Below, one piece after another: positions 32,114 to 40,527 of a DNA stretch of 64,000 nucleotides. Under the pieces are notes generated by a model. It saw only the letters and a program-made list of their open reading frames with translations, was not told where the DNA came from and did no database searches. The DNA is from Pelomonas sp051857475. GTDB taxonomy: Bacteria > Pseudomonadota > Gammaproteobacteria > Burkholderiales > Burkholderiaceae_C. Both the position numbers and the translations under genes were made by a program. Within the stretch, counting starts at the first letter, position 1. Each line of letters begins with the position of its first letter. The stretch spans positions 682,001 through 746,000 of the forward strand of contig NZ_JBPZGZ010000003.1 of assembly GCF_051857475.1 (NCBI RefSeq), read 5' to 3'.

Positions 32114-33106
32114 CTATGCCTGCTGCGCCACGCCGAACGATGCGCGGTAGGCCCGTGGCGCCAGTCCCAGCCGGGCCTGGAAGTGATGGCGCAGGGCCTG
32201 CACGCTGCCAAAGCCGGTTTCCGCGGCAACCCGCTCAATCGACAGCGCGCTGGCCTCCAGCAGCCGCTGTGCCTCGGCGACGCGCTCGGCGATCAGCCAG
32301 TCGCCGGGCGATTGGCTGGTGGCTTCGGTGAAGCGGCGCAGAAAGGTGCGTGGGCTCATCAAGGCCGCCTCGGCCATGCGCCCCACCGTCCAGGGCGCCC
32401 GCAGGTCGGCGCGCACCTGCTCCATCACGCCGGCCAGGCGGTGGCCGCGGTCGGGCGGCACGGGCCGCTCGATGAACTGGGCCTGGCCGCCGCTGCGGTG
32501 GGCCGGCATGACGAGGCGGCGCGCGACGCTGTTGGCCGCCTCCACGCCGAAGTCGCTGCGCACGATATGCAGCATCAGGTCGATGCCGGCGGCGCTGCCG
32601 GCCGAGGTCAGCACGCGGTCTTCCTCGACGTAGAGCACGCCGGCGTCGACATCGATCGCCGGATGGCGCTTGCCGAGCTTGTCGGCATAGCGCCAGTGCG
32701 TGGCGGCGCGGCGGCCGTCCAGCAGGCCAGTGGCCGCCAGTGCGAAGGCGCCCGAGCAGATGGACGCCAGCCGCGCGCCGCGCTGCCAGGCCTGGCGCAA
32801 TCGCGCGGCAAAGGCCTCGGGCACCGGCACATCGGCACCCTTCCAGCCGGCCATGACGATGAGGTCGGCGCGGTCCAGCAGCTCCAAGCCACCATCGGTC
32901 GTCACGCTCAGGCCGCCGTGCGCGCGCAGCGGCCCGGGCTCGATGGCGGCACTGGCGAAGCGGTACCAGCCCGGCCCCATCTCCGGCCGCGCCAGGCCGA
33001 AGATCTCGGCAGCGATGGCGAACTCGAAGGTGCACAGGCCGTCGTAGACCGGCGCCACCACCAGCGGCCCCGTCGTCTTTGGCGTGATCTTGTCGATAGT
33101 CGTCAT
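32114..33106 (-). CDS. GlxA-family transcriptional regulator (DJ-1/PfpI domain plus AraC HTH)
   Basis: A 330-residue regulator. The N-terminal DJ-1/PfpI-like domain has VAPVYDGLCTFEFAIAAEIF, ADLIVMAGWKGADVPVPEAF and LASICSGAFALAATGLLDGR, with the nucleophile-elbow Cys in ICSGAF. The C-terminal AraC pair of helix-turn-helices has MAEAALMSPRTFLRRFTEAT and VAAETGFGSVQALRHHFQAR. This is the FtrA/GlxA type. ATG 33106 is used; a TTG three codons earlier is possible. It is divergent from the rhodanese gene, 64 bp apart, a pairing I recall as common and suggestive of control. Confidence 0.93.
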   Translation of the reverse strand: MTTIDKITPKTTGPLVVAPVYDGLCTFEFAIAAEIFGLARPEMGPGWYRFASAAIEPGPLRAHGGLSVTTDGGLELLDRADLIVMAGWKGADVPVPEAFAARLRQAWQRGARLASICSGAFALAATGLLDGRRAATHWRYADKLGKRHPAIDVDAGVLYVEEDRVLTSAGSAAGIDLMLHIVRSDFGVEAANSVARRLVMPAHRSGGQAQFIERPVPPDRGHRLAGVMEQVRADLRAPWTVGRMAEAALMSPRTFLRRFTEATSQSPGDWLIAERVAEAQRLLEASALSIERVAAETGFGSVQALRHHFQARLGLAPRAYRASFGVAQQA

Positions 33107-33170
33107 TGCGGCCAATTGTGGCGCAAGCCTCCTGTCGCGACCATGGCTTCACCTTTCAACGGAGCCCCTC

Positions 33171-33578
33171 ATGCCCTCTCATGTGACCGCTGTTCCCGCC
33201 GCACCTTCCGCCCAGGCGCAAGCCCATTTCGCTGCCGAATTCACTTTCGAGGCCGACTGCTGGGATGTCCACGATGCCTTCAGCCGCGGCGAGGTCGACT
33301 TCGTGTTGCTGGACGTGCGCTCGGCCGAGCACTACGCCCGCGGCCATGTGCCCGGCGCCATCCACTTCCCGCACGGCAAGCTGGTCGAGAGCAAGCTGGC
33401 TGCCTGGCCGGCCGACACCCTCTTCGTCACCTACTGCGCCGGCCCGCACTGCAACGGCGCCGCTCGTGGCGCGCTGCGCCTGGCGCGGCTGGGCCGGCCG
33501 GTGAAGATCATGGCCGGCGGCATCACCGGCTGGGTGGACGAAGGCTTCGAGCTGGCCACGGCCCCGGTCGTGGCGTGA
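33171..33578 (+). CDS. Rhodanese-like domain protein
   Basis: Single-domain sulfurtransferase of 135 residues. Marks are LLDVRSAEHYARGHVPGAIH, the active-site loop CAGPHCN with Cys89, and IMAGGITGWVDEGFELA. The six-residue loop after Cys89 fits a catalytically competent rhodanese with an unusual His-Cys content. No signal peptide is seen. The start ATG at 33171 follows an ACGGAG ribosome site. It is divergent from the GlxA-type regulator and 20 bp upstream of the peptidase gene. Confidence 0.92.
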   Translation: MPSHVTAVPAAPSAQAQAHFAAEFTFEADCWDVHDAFSRGEVDFVLLDVRSAEHYARGHVPGAIHFPHGKLVESKLAAWPADTLFVTYCAGPHCNGAARGALRLARLGRPVKIMAGGITGWVDEGFELATAPVVA

Positions 33579-33598
33579 ACAGGCTCTAGCATGGCGGG

Positions 33599-35803
33599 AT
33601 GAAAACCCTGCTGACCCTGCTGGCTGCCTGCGCCACAAGCGCGGTGCTGGCCCAGACCCCCGCCCTCAGTCTCGAACGCCTCACCGCCGACCCACCGCTG
33701 GCCGGCCGTCTGCCGCGCCAGGCGGAGATCTCGCCGGGGGGGCAATGGGTCAGCTTCCTGCGCCCGTCGGCGGCCGACAGCGAGGTGCTGGAGCTCTGGG
33801 CCCAACCCAGCAGTGGCGGCGAGCCACGCAAGCTCGTCAGCGCCGCCGACCTGCTTGGCGGCGCCGCCCAGAAGCTCAGCGAGGCCGAGAAGATGGCGCT
33901 GGAGCGCCAGCGCATCAGCCAGCGCGGCATCACCGGCTACCAATGGTGCGGCGCTGACGACAGCGCGCTGCTCTTCCCGCTGTCGGGCGACCTCTACCTG
34001 GTGCGCCTGACGGCCGGTGGTCCGCAGGCCCAGCGCCTGACCAGCACGCCCGACGCGCCCAAGCAGGACCCGCGCTGCGCCCCCGACGGCAAGACCCTGG
34101 CCTATGTGCAGGGCGGCGAGCTGATGGTGCTGCCCCTGCAGGCTGGCGCCCAGCCACGCCCGCTGTTCGGCGCGCGCATGGATCGCCAGGTCAGCTGGGG
34201 CCTGGCCGAGTTCATTGCCGGCGAGGAGCTGGGCCGGCACCGCGGCTACTGGTGGAGCCCCGATGGCCGCCAGCTGCTGGCCCTGCGCGTCGACGAATCC
34301 AAGGTCGGCCTGAAGACGCGGGCGCAGATCTTTGCGGACCGCACCGAGATGACGGAGCAGCGCTACCCGGCCGCCGGTGAAGCGAATGCCTCGGTCAGCG
34401 CTTTTGTCATCGGTGTTGCCACCGCCGAGGCGCTGCCGCTGCCGCTGCCGGCTGGTGCCGAGTACATCGCCCGTGCCGGTTGGTTCAAGGACGGCACGCC
34501 CTGGCTGCAGTGGTTCAACCGCGACCAGACGCGGCTGACGCTGACCGAGTTCAAGTCGGCATCCCATGACATCACCGTCGAGACCGACGCCGCCTGGGTC
34601 GAGGTGCACGACGACCTGATGGAGACGCCGCGCGGCCTGCTGTGGTCCAGCGAGGCCTCGGGCCGCCGCCAGCTGCTGCTGATCGACCGCGCGACCGGCC
34701 AGCGCACGCCGCTGACCCAGCAGGCCGAGGCCGTGGCCCACGCGATCTGCGTGGGCGAGCGGGGCGTCGTATTTGCCGCCGCCGGCGACCGCGGCAAGAG
34801 TCGCGAGCTCTATCTGCAGCCCTTGCCCGGCGGCAAGGCCCTGACCCTGCCGGGCACGGCCGAGCATCAATGGCGCGATGCCAAGGCCGACGGCTCCTGC
34901 AGCCGCCTGCTCATCACGCGCTCCGCCTGGGGCCAGCCGCCGCGGCTGGAACTGCGCAGCCTGGGCCGCGACGGCGTCATCGCCCTGGCCGGCGACGCGC
35001 CCGACCCGGCGCTGGCTGCCTTCAGCAACACGCCGCAGCCTCTGGACCTGGTGGCTGCCGACGGCAAGACGCCGCTGAACGCCTTCTTCTTCCCGGCCAA
35101 GCGCCCCGGCGGCAAGCACCCCGCCATCGTGCTGGCCTATGGCGGCCCGGGTTCCGCCACCGTCAACTGGGGCTGGGGCCGTGACATGCCGCTGATCGCC
35201 TACTGGCAGCAGCGCGGCTACGGCGTGCTGATGGTGGACGGGCGCGGCATGGAGAACCGCGACCGCGACTTCACGCGGGCCCACTACCGCAGCTTCGGCA
35301 AGCACGAGATTGCCGACCTCTTCGCCGCCGTGCGCCAGCTGCCGAGCGTCGTCAACAGCGTGGACGCGACGCGCATCGGTTTCTTCGGCTGGAGCTATGG
35401 CGGCTTCCTGGGTGCGCGCTCCATGCTGGATGCCGACACACCGTTTGCCGCCGCCGTGGCCGTCGCGCCGGTGACCGACTGGACGCTCTACGACACGGCC
35501 TATACCGAGCGCTATCTCGGCATGCCGGACGGCGGCAAGGCCGCCACCTACGCGAGTGCCAACCTGCCGGCGCGCGCGTCGTTGCTGTCCAGGCCGCTGC
35601 TGCTGGTCCACGGCACGGCCGACGACAACGTGTTGTTCGAACACACGCTGCGCCTGGTGGAAGCGCTGCAGACCGCGGGCAAGACCTTCGACCTGCAGAT
35701 CTACCCCGGCAAGGCCCATGGCATCGCCGGCCGCGCGGCGCGCCTGCATCTCTACCGCACCATGGATGCCTTCTTCGAGCGGCATCTGAAGCCAGCGCCA
35801 TGA
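33599..35803 (+). CDS. S9 family peptidase, dipeptidyl-peptidase IV type
   Basis: Secreted or periplasmic serine peptidase of 734 residues that probably removes X-Pro/X-Ala dipeptides. The signal peptide is MKTLLTLLAACATSAVLA. A beta-propeller with many short repeats covers about 30-480. The alpha/beta-hydrolase domain has Ser599 in GWSYGG, Asp675 in HGTADDN, and His707 in KAHGI. A glutamate motif of DPP-IV appears as GEELGRHRGYWWSPDG around 210-225. Length and order are normal for bacterial DPP-IV. The stop overlaps the SUI1 gene start by 4 bp. Confidence 0.95.
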   Translation: MKTLLTLLAACATSAVLAQTPALSLERLTADPPLAGRLPRQAEISPGGQWVSFLRPSAADSEVLELWAQPSSGGEPRKLVSAADLLGGAAQKLSEAEKMALERQRISQRGITGYQWCGADDSALLFPLSGDLYLVRLTAGGPQAQRLTSTPDAPKQDPRCAPDGKTLAYVQGGELMVLPLQAGAQPRPLFGARMDRQVSWGLAEFIAGEELGRHRGYWWSPDGRQLLALRVDESKVGLKTRAQIFADRTEMTEQRYPAAGEANASVSAFVIGVATAEALPLPLPAGAEYIARAGWFKDGTPWLQWFNRDQTRLTLTEFKSASHDITVETDAAWVEVHDDLMETPRGLLWSSEASGRRQLLLIDRATGQRTPLTQQAEAVAHAICVGERGVVFAAAGDRGKSRELYLQPLPGGKALTLPGTAEHQWRDAKADGSCSRLLITRSAWGQPPRLELRSLGRDGVIALAGDAPDPALAAFSNTPQPLDLVAADGKTPLNAFFFPAKRPGGKHPAIVLAYGGPGSATVNWGWGRDMPLIAYWQQRGYGVLMVDGRGMENRDRDFTRAHYRSFGKHEIADLFAAVRQLPSVVNSVDATRIGFFGWSYGGFLGARSMLDADTPFAAAVAVAPVTDWTLYDTAYTERYLGMPDGGKAATYASANLPARASLLSRPLLLVHGTADDNVLFEHTLRLVEALQTAGKTFDLQIYPGKAHGIAGRAARLHLYRTMDAFFERHLKPAP

Positions 35804-36144
35804 CCCTCGTCTATTCCACCGACGTCGGCCGCGTCTGCCCCGGCTGCGGCCAGCCCATCGCGCAGTGCATCTGCAAAGCCAAGGCGCGCCCAGCCGGCGA
35901 CGGCATCGTGCGCGTCAGCCGCGAGACGGCCGGCCGCAAGGGCAAGGGCGTCACCCTCATCAAGGGCCTGCCACTGGACGACGAGGCGTTGGTGGCGCTG
36001 GCCAAGCAGCTCAAGGCGGCCTGCGGCAGCGGCGGCACGGTCAAGGACGGCGTCGTCGAGATCCAGGGCGACCACCTGGACAAGGTCATGGTCTGGCTGA
36101 AGGCGCGCCCCGAGGGCTGGACGATCAAGCGCGCCGGCGGCTGA
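35800..36144 (+). CDS. SUI1-family translation initiation factor (YciH)
   Basis: A 114-residue homologue of eIF1/SUI1, known in bacteria as YciH. An N-terminal zinc-ribbon-like segment CPGCGQPIAQCICK precedes the SUI1 domain with VRVSRETAGRKGKGVTLIKG, LAKQLKAACGSGGTVKDGVV and EIQGDHLDKVMVWLKARPEG. YciH affects start-site fidelity in E. coli and is dispensable. Its start overlaps the peptidase stop (ATGA). The AraC-type gene follows 6 bp downstream. Confidence 0.94.
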   Translation: MTLVYSTDVGRVCPGCGQPIAQCICKAKARPAGDGIVRVSRETAGRKGKGVTLIKGLPLDDEALVALAKQLKAACGSGGTVKDGVVEIQGDHLDKVMVWLKARPEGWTIKRAGG

Positions 36145-36150
36145 ATCGGG

Positions 36151-37248
36151 ATGATCCGCTTCGGCCCCTGGAGCACCACACTGGGCCTGGGCGCGCTGTT
36201 CGCGCTGGCCGTGGCCGCAGCCCTGGTGGCCGTGCCAGCCCAGCGCCACGCCAACCGCTGGGTGGCAGCGCTGCTGGCCGTCATGGCACTGAAGCTGACG
36301 CCCTATGTCATCGGCTATGCCGGTTTCTACGACGCCTGGCCCTGGCTGAGCTTTGCGCCTCTGGACCATGGGCTGGCCTTCGGGCCGCTGCTGTGGCTGC
36401 ATGTGCAGCAGCGCACGCGGGCGACGCTGCCGCGAGGCTGGGCCTGGCATCTGCTGCCGGCCGCGCTGGTGGCGCTGTACTACTGCGCATGCTTCGTGCA
36501 GCCGCTGGCCTGGAAGGAGGACTGGAACGACAGCGTCCACGCCCGTTTCGTCGCCCCGGCCCTGACCTGGGCCGGCCTGCTGTCCCTGGCCCTCTATCTG
36601 GCCCTGGCCTGGCGCCGGCATCGCGACTTCCAGGCCTGGCTGGGCCAGCATGTCAGCAATGCCGACGAGCACCGCTACAGCGGCCTTTCCGGCACGCTGA
36701 TCGCGCTGGCCCTGCTGCTGACCATCAGCCTGCCCTATGAGGCGGCAACGGCCCTCTGGCGGCTCAACTACTTCGACCGCTTCGGCCTCTATCTCGCGCT
36801 GACCGGCCTCGTCTTCGCCCTGGGCCTGGAGGCCTGGCGACATGCCGGACAGCACCATCCGCTGCAACCCGAGATGGCGCCCACCGAGCCGCCAGCGCCT
36901 CGCCCGCCGCCCGACTGGGCTGCGCTGGGTGCGGCCTGGCGCGAGCGCACGCAAGCCGAAGCCTGGTTCCGCGACCCCGAGCTGAGCCTGGACAGCCTGG
37001 CTCGCAAGCTCGGCACCAACACCAGCTATCTGTCGCGCGCCTTCAACGAAGGCCTGGGCCAGGGCTTCGCCGACGTCATCGGCGGCCTGCGCGTGGCCTG
37101 GCTGCAGCAGCGCCTGGCCGCCGGTGCGAGCGAGGACTTGCTCGACCTGGCCCTGCAGGCCGGCTTCAGCTCCAAGACCAGCTTCAACCGCGTCTTCAAG
37201 GCCCAGACCGGCATGACGCCGTCGGCCTGGCGACGTGCCAGATCCTGA
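36151..37248 (+). CDS. AraC-family regulator with N-terminal membrane domain
   Basis: A 365-residue protein whose first about 230 residues hold roughly seven hydrophobic helices (for example LGLGALFALAVAAALVAVPA, WVAALLAVMALKLTPYVIGY, GLYLALTGLVFALGLEAW). The last about 100 residues form an AraC DNA-binding domain: LSLDSLARKLGTNTSYLSRA and LLDLALQAGFSSKTSFNRVF with KAQTGMTPSAWRR. Membrane-anchored AraC proteins of this type are thought to sense an external or membrane signal directly. No target is evident. It is 73 bp upstream of the S41 peptidase gene, which it may regulate (inference). Confidence 0.9.
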   Translation: MIRFGPWSTTLGLGALFALAVAAALVAVPAQRHANRWVAALLAVMALKLTPYVIGYAGFYDAWPWLSFAPLDHGLAFGPLLWLHVQQRTRATLPRGWAWHLLPAALVALYYCACFVQPLAWKEDWNDSVHARFVAPALTWAGLLSLALYLALAWRRHRDFQAWLGQHVSNADEHRYSGLSGTLIALALLLTISLPYEAATALWRLNYFDRFGLYLALTGLVFALGLEAWRHAGQHHPLQPEMAPTEPPAPRPPPDWAALGAAWRERTQAEAWFRDPELSLDSLARKLGTNTSYLSRAFNEGLGQGFADVIGGLRVAWLQQRLAAGASEDLLDLALQAGFSSKTSFNRVFKAQTGMTPSAWRRARS

Positions 37249-37321
37249 AAAACTGAAGCCGCGCGCGGGTTTGCGGCGATTCGGGTCGCGCAGCGCGGCG
37301 CCCGCGGCGACGCTGGCGGGC

Positions 37322-38740
37322 ATGAAGAACCTCCTCCTCGCCCTCTGCCTGGCCCTCGGTTTCAGCCTCGCCCAGGCGGCGCCCGAACTGAGCGCCGAAC
37401 AGGCCCAGCGCGATCTGCGCATCCTGAAGCGTGCGTTCGTCGACCTGCACCCCGGCCTCTACCGCTACGTCACGCCGACGCAGATCGAGGCCGGTTTTGC
37501 GGCGGCCCAGGCCGAGGTGGCGAACGGCGCCAGCCGCACCCAGCTCTATCTGCTGGCCACCCGCCTGGCCGCCGCGGTGCGCTGTGGCCACACCTGGACC
37601 AACCCGTCCAACCAGCCGCCGGCCATGCAGGCCCTGCTGGGTCGCCAGACCCTGCCGCTGGTGCTGCGCTTTGTCGAAGGCCGCATCCGCGTGTTGGCCA
37701 GCGCCACGCCAACGGTGCCGGCCGGCAGTGAGCTGGTGGCCATCGAAGGCCTGACGCCCGCCGAGATCGCCAGCGCCCTGCTGCCCTATCTGCGCGCCGA
37801 CGGCAGCAGCGACGGCAAGCGCCTGATCCAGTTGGACGACGATGCGAATGGCGGTGCGATGCAGCGCATCTTTCCGCTGCTCTTCCCGCCTGCCGCCGAC
37901 GGCTGGCGGCTGCGCTTGGCGGATGGGCGGGAGGTGAGGGCGCCGGCGCTGACAGCCGCCGAGCGCGAACAGGCGCTGCGGGTGGCAGGCTGGCGCGAGC
38001 CCGACCCGGGCTGGCGGCTGCGCATCGAGAGCGGCGTCGCCGTGTTGACTTTGCCCACCTTCTCCTTCTGGGACCGCAAATTCGATGGCGCCGCCTTCCT
38101 CGACCGGACCTTTGCCGAACTGGCCGAACGCCGCATCGCCCGTCTCGTCATCGACCTGCGCGACAACGAAGGCGGCGACGACGCCCTCGGCCGAGCCCTG
38201 CTCAGCCACTTGATCACTCAGCCTTTCACCCAGCCCGGCAGCCGCCGCGAGTCGGCCTACGAACGTGTGCCCTATGTGCTGGCGCGCTATCTCGACACCT
38301 GGGACTTCGGCTTCTTCGACCGCACCGGCCAGGTGACGAAGACGTCGGGCCGCAACTGGGCGATGGCGGACAGCCCGCCGAACATCGTCGAACCGGCGGC
38401 CCGGCCCTTCAAAGGCCGCGTCATCGCCCTGGTCGGCCCCAACAACAGCTCGGCCGGCTATCTGCTGGCGCGCGACCTCAAGGCCAGCGGCGCGGCCACG
38501 CTGCTGGGCCAGCCCACCGGCGGCAATCTGCGCGGCTTGAATGGCGGGCAACTGGCCTGGATCACGCTGCCGGCGTCGGGCGTGGCCGTGGACATCCCGT
38601 TGGTGGCGAACTTTGCGCCCGGCGAGCCTCCGGATGCAGGTGTGCGGCCGGATGTTGTCGTGCGGCCGCGCTGGGCCGACGTGGCCGCTGGTGTGGACGC
38701 CGAACTGGCCGCTGCGATGCGGTTGCTGGGCGGCTACTGA
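37322..38740 (+). CDS. S41 family peptidase (C-terminal-processing-like)
   Basis: Secreted protein of 472 residues with signal peptide MKNLLLALCLALGFSLAQA. The N-terminal helical domain has RDLRILKRAFVDLHPGLYRY. The S41 core has LVIDLRDNEGGDDALGRALL, and the nucleophile Ser is probably in VALVGPNNSSAGYLLARDLK, followed by GQPTGGNLRG. A PDZ-like part (AGSELVAIEGLTPAEI) lies around 140-160. It resembles tail-specific or tricorn-like proteases, but substrates are unknown. The start is ATG 37322; the longer frame overlapping the AraC gene is not preferred. Confidence 0.88.
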   Translation: MKNLLLALCLALGFSLAQAAPELSAEQAQRDLRILKRAFVDLHPGLYRYVTPTQIEAGFAAAQAEVANGASRTQLYLLATRLAAAVRCGHTWTNPSNQPPAMQALLGRQTLPLVLRFVEGRIRVLASATPTVPAGSELVAIEGLTPAEIASALLPYLRADGSSDGKRLIQLDDDANGGAMQRIFPLLFPPAADGWRLRLADGREVRAPALTAAEREQALRVAGWREPDPGWRLRIESGVAVLTLPTFSFWDRKFDGAAFLDRTFAELAERRIARLVIDLRDNEGGDDALGRALLSHLITQPFTQPGSRRESAYERVPYVLARYLDTWDFGFFDRTGQVTKTSGRNWAMADSPPNIVEPAARPFKGRVIALVGPNNSSAGYLLARDLKASGAATLLGQPTGGNLRGLNGGQLAWITLPASGVAVDIPLVANFAPGEPPDAGVRPDVVVRPRWADVAAGVDAELAAAMRLLGGY

Positions 38741-38766
38741 AGGCTCTGGCGCACCCGTTCGGCGGC

Positions 38767-38825
38767 GGCTAAATCCGCAGAGTGCAGGTTGTGGACGGTG
38801 AGAATGGGCACTCTGGGTGTTAGGC
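38767..38825 (+). repeat. attC-like imperfect palindrome
   Basis: 59-bp element with GGCTAAA (38767-38773), a 4-base spacer, CAGAGTGC (38778-38785), a 22-base centre, the exact complement GCACTCTG (38808-38815), a 3-base spacer, then GTTAGGC (38819-38825). GTTAGGC fits the integron core GTTRRRY, and the outer arms pair at 5 of 7 positions. The left core should end AAC but reads AAA, so a functional site is doubtful. It lies just before an orphan gene. Confidence 0.35.
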
Positions 38826-38832
38826 GCTTGCA

Positions 38833-39234
38833 ATGACCGACCAGCAGTGGAAAACGTTTTTTGAGGCTTGCGCCACTGTCCTTGGTTCTGACGGACACCG
38901 CGATCCTGCTAAGAGCACTACTTGGTGCGCGTGGACTCTGTTCGATAGGTTGAGCAGCGACCTGCACTATTGGACCTGTGGCCTTCCCGCACTGCAGGAC
39001 GTGGCCGGCTCGCACGTCAAGGACGGCGGGGTGTGGGGGCAGCCCTTCCTTTACACGACCCTTGCCCACATCGTTATTCCGCGAACATTCGACTGGGAGG
39101 CCGGCGACTTTGCGGACGATACGCATACGCATGGAACGAAGGTGCAGAACCTGGACGAGTTGTCGCGGGTCCTGGCGTCAAGTGGGGTCCCTCACCGACT
39201 GACCGACCTTGTCCTCGAGATTAAGCTTTACTGA
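38833..39234 (+). CDS. Orphan hypothetical protein of atypical composition
   Basis: A 133-residue protein I do not recognise. It is soluble, with no signal peptide or membrane helix, and rich in aromatic and acidic residues (TTWCAWTLFDRLSSDLHYWT, PRTFDWEAGDFADDTHTHGT), ending RLTDLVLEIKLY. Its DNA is visibly poorer in G and C than its neighbours and uses codons rare here (AGG, ATT, TTT, CCT), a sign of recent acquisition. The start ATG at 38833 lies 8 bp after the GTTAGGC of the attC-like element. No ribosome site is obvious. It might be a captured cassette gene. Confidence 0.65.
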   Translation: MTDQQWKTFFEACATVLGSDGHRDPAKSTTWCAWTLFDRLSSDLHYWTCGLPALQDVAGSHVKDGGVWGQPFLYTTLAHIVIPRTFDWEAGDFADDTHTHGTKVQNLDELSRVLASSGVPHRLTDLVLEIKLY

Positions 39235-39279
39235 CCGTCTATCAGGCCGGCACTAGGCCTCCCGACTCCGACCTCCCCC

Positions 39280-40506
39280 ATGCCCGCCCTCGACCTCCCC
39301 TTCATCCGCGCCCAGTTCCCCGCCCTCGCCGGTGACTTTGTCTACCTCGACAACGCCGGCGGCTCGCAGTGCCTGGGCCGTGTGGCGGACCGCATCCGCG
39401 ACTACCTGGTAACGACGCCGGTGCAGCTTGGCGCGAGCTATGCGGTGTCGCAGGCGGCGGGCGAGAAGGTGCTGGCGGCGCGGCGGGCGGTGGCCGGGCT
39501 GATCAACGCCTCGCATGACGAAGAAGTGGTGATGGGTGGCGCCACCACGCTGCTGATGTTCCAGGTGACGCAGGCTATCCGCGCTGGCATCCGGCCGGGC
39601 GACGAGATCATCGTGACCGATACCGACCACGAGGCCAATATCGGCGCCTGGGGCCGGCTGGCCGAGGCCGGCGCGGTGATCCGCTTCTGGCGCATGCGGC
39701 CCGAGACGATGCGGCTGGAGCTGGATGACCTGCAAGCCCTGCTGAACGACCGCACGCGCTGGGTGGCGATGACGCAGGCCTCCAATGTGCTGGGCGCGGT
39801 GAACCCGGTGGCCGAGGTGGCCGCCTTGGTGCACGCCGCCGGCGCGCGGCTGTGCGTGGACGCGGTGGCCTATGCCCCGCACCGGCTGGTGGACGTGCAG
39901 GCCAGCGGCGCCGATCTCTACGTGTTCAGCTTCTACAAGGTGTTCGGCCCCCACTACGCGGTGCTGTGGGGGCGGCGCGAGCTGCTGCTGTCGCTGGCCA
40001 GCCTCAATCACGACTTCATCCCGCCGACCACGCTGCCCTACAAGCTGCAGCCCGGCAATGTGAACTACGAGCTGAGCTGGGGCTGCGCCGGCATTGCCGA
40101 CTATCTCGTCGAGGTGGGCGAGCGCCTGGGCACGCCAGGCAGCGGGCGGGCGCGCATGCAGGCCGCCTTCGATGCCTTCGAGCAGCATGAGGACGCGCTG
40201 GCCGAGCGGCTGCTGGGTTTTCTGGCCAGCAAGCCCGGCGTGAAGCTGATCGGGCCCACCAGCACAGGGGACGGGCAGCGCGTGCCGACCATCAGCTTCG
40301 TGGCCGCCGGCCAGCACAGCGAGACCATCGTGCGGCAGGTCGACCCCCACCGCATCGGCATCCGCTTCGGCGACTTCTACGCCCGCCGCCTCATCGACAA
40401 CCTGGGCCTGCGCGAGCAGGGCGGCGTGGTGCGCGTGTCCATCGCCCACTACAACACGGCCGAGGAGATCGACCGCCTGATCGCGGTCCTCGATCCCATC
40501 CTCTGA
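39280..40506 (+). CDS. Cysteine desulfurase-like class V aminotransferase (VC1184 subfamily)
   Basis: PLP enzyme of 408 residues related to cysteine desulfurases. Marks are FVYLDNAGGSQCLGRVADRI, MGGATTLLMFQVTQAI, TDTDHEANIGAWGRLAEAGA, VDAVAYAPHRLVDV, and the PLP lysine Lys220 in FSFYKVFGPHYAVLWGR. The usual flexible Cys loop of SufS/IscS is not obvious, so desulfurase activity is uncertain. The VC1184-type pattern is recognised from family knowledge. It is 21 bp before dbpA on the same strand, without a known functional link. Confidence 0.88.
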   Translation: MPALDLPFIRAQFPALAGDFVYLDNAGGSQCLGRVADRIRDYLVTTPVQLGASYAVSQAAGEKVLAARRAVAGLINASHDEEVVMGGATTLLMFQVTQAIRAGIRPGDEIIVTDTDHEANIGAWGRLAEAGAVIRFWRMRPETMRLELDDLQALLNDRTRWVAMTQASNVLGAVNPVAEVAALVHAAGARLCVDAVAYAPHRLVDVQASGADLYVFSFYKVFGPHYAVLWGRRELLLSLASLNHDFIPPTTLPYKLQPGNVNYELSWGCAGIADYLVEVGERLGTPGSGRARMQAAFDAFEQHEDALAERLLGFLASKPGVKLIGPTSTGDGQRVPTISFVAAGQHSETIVRQVDPHRIGIRFGDFYARRLIDNLGLREQGGVVRVSIAHYNTAEEIDRLIAVLDPIL

Positions 40507-40527
40507 ACGGGCGGGGACAATCGCGGT

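Noticed and set aside
38740..39279. A complete mobile integron or gene cassette array.
   Set aside because: No integrase gene, only one attC-like element with a defective left core, and no second site after the orphan gene. Reported only as a possible scar.
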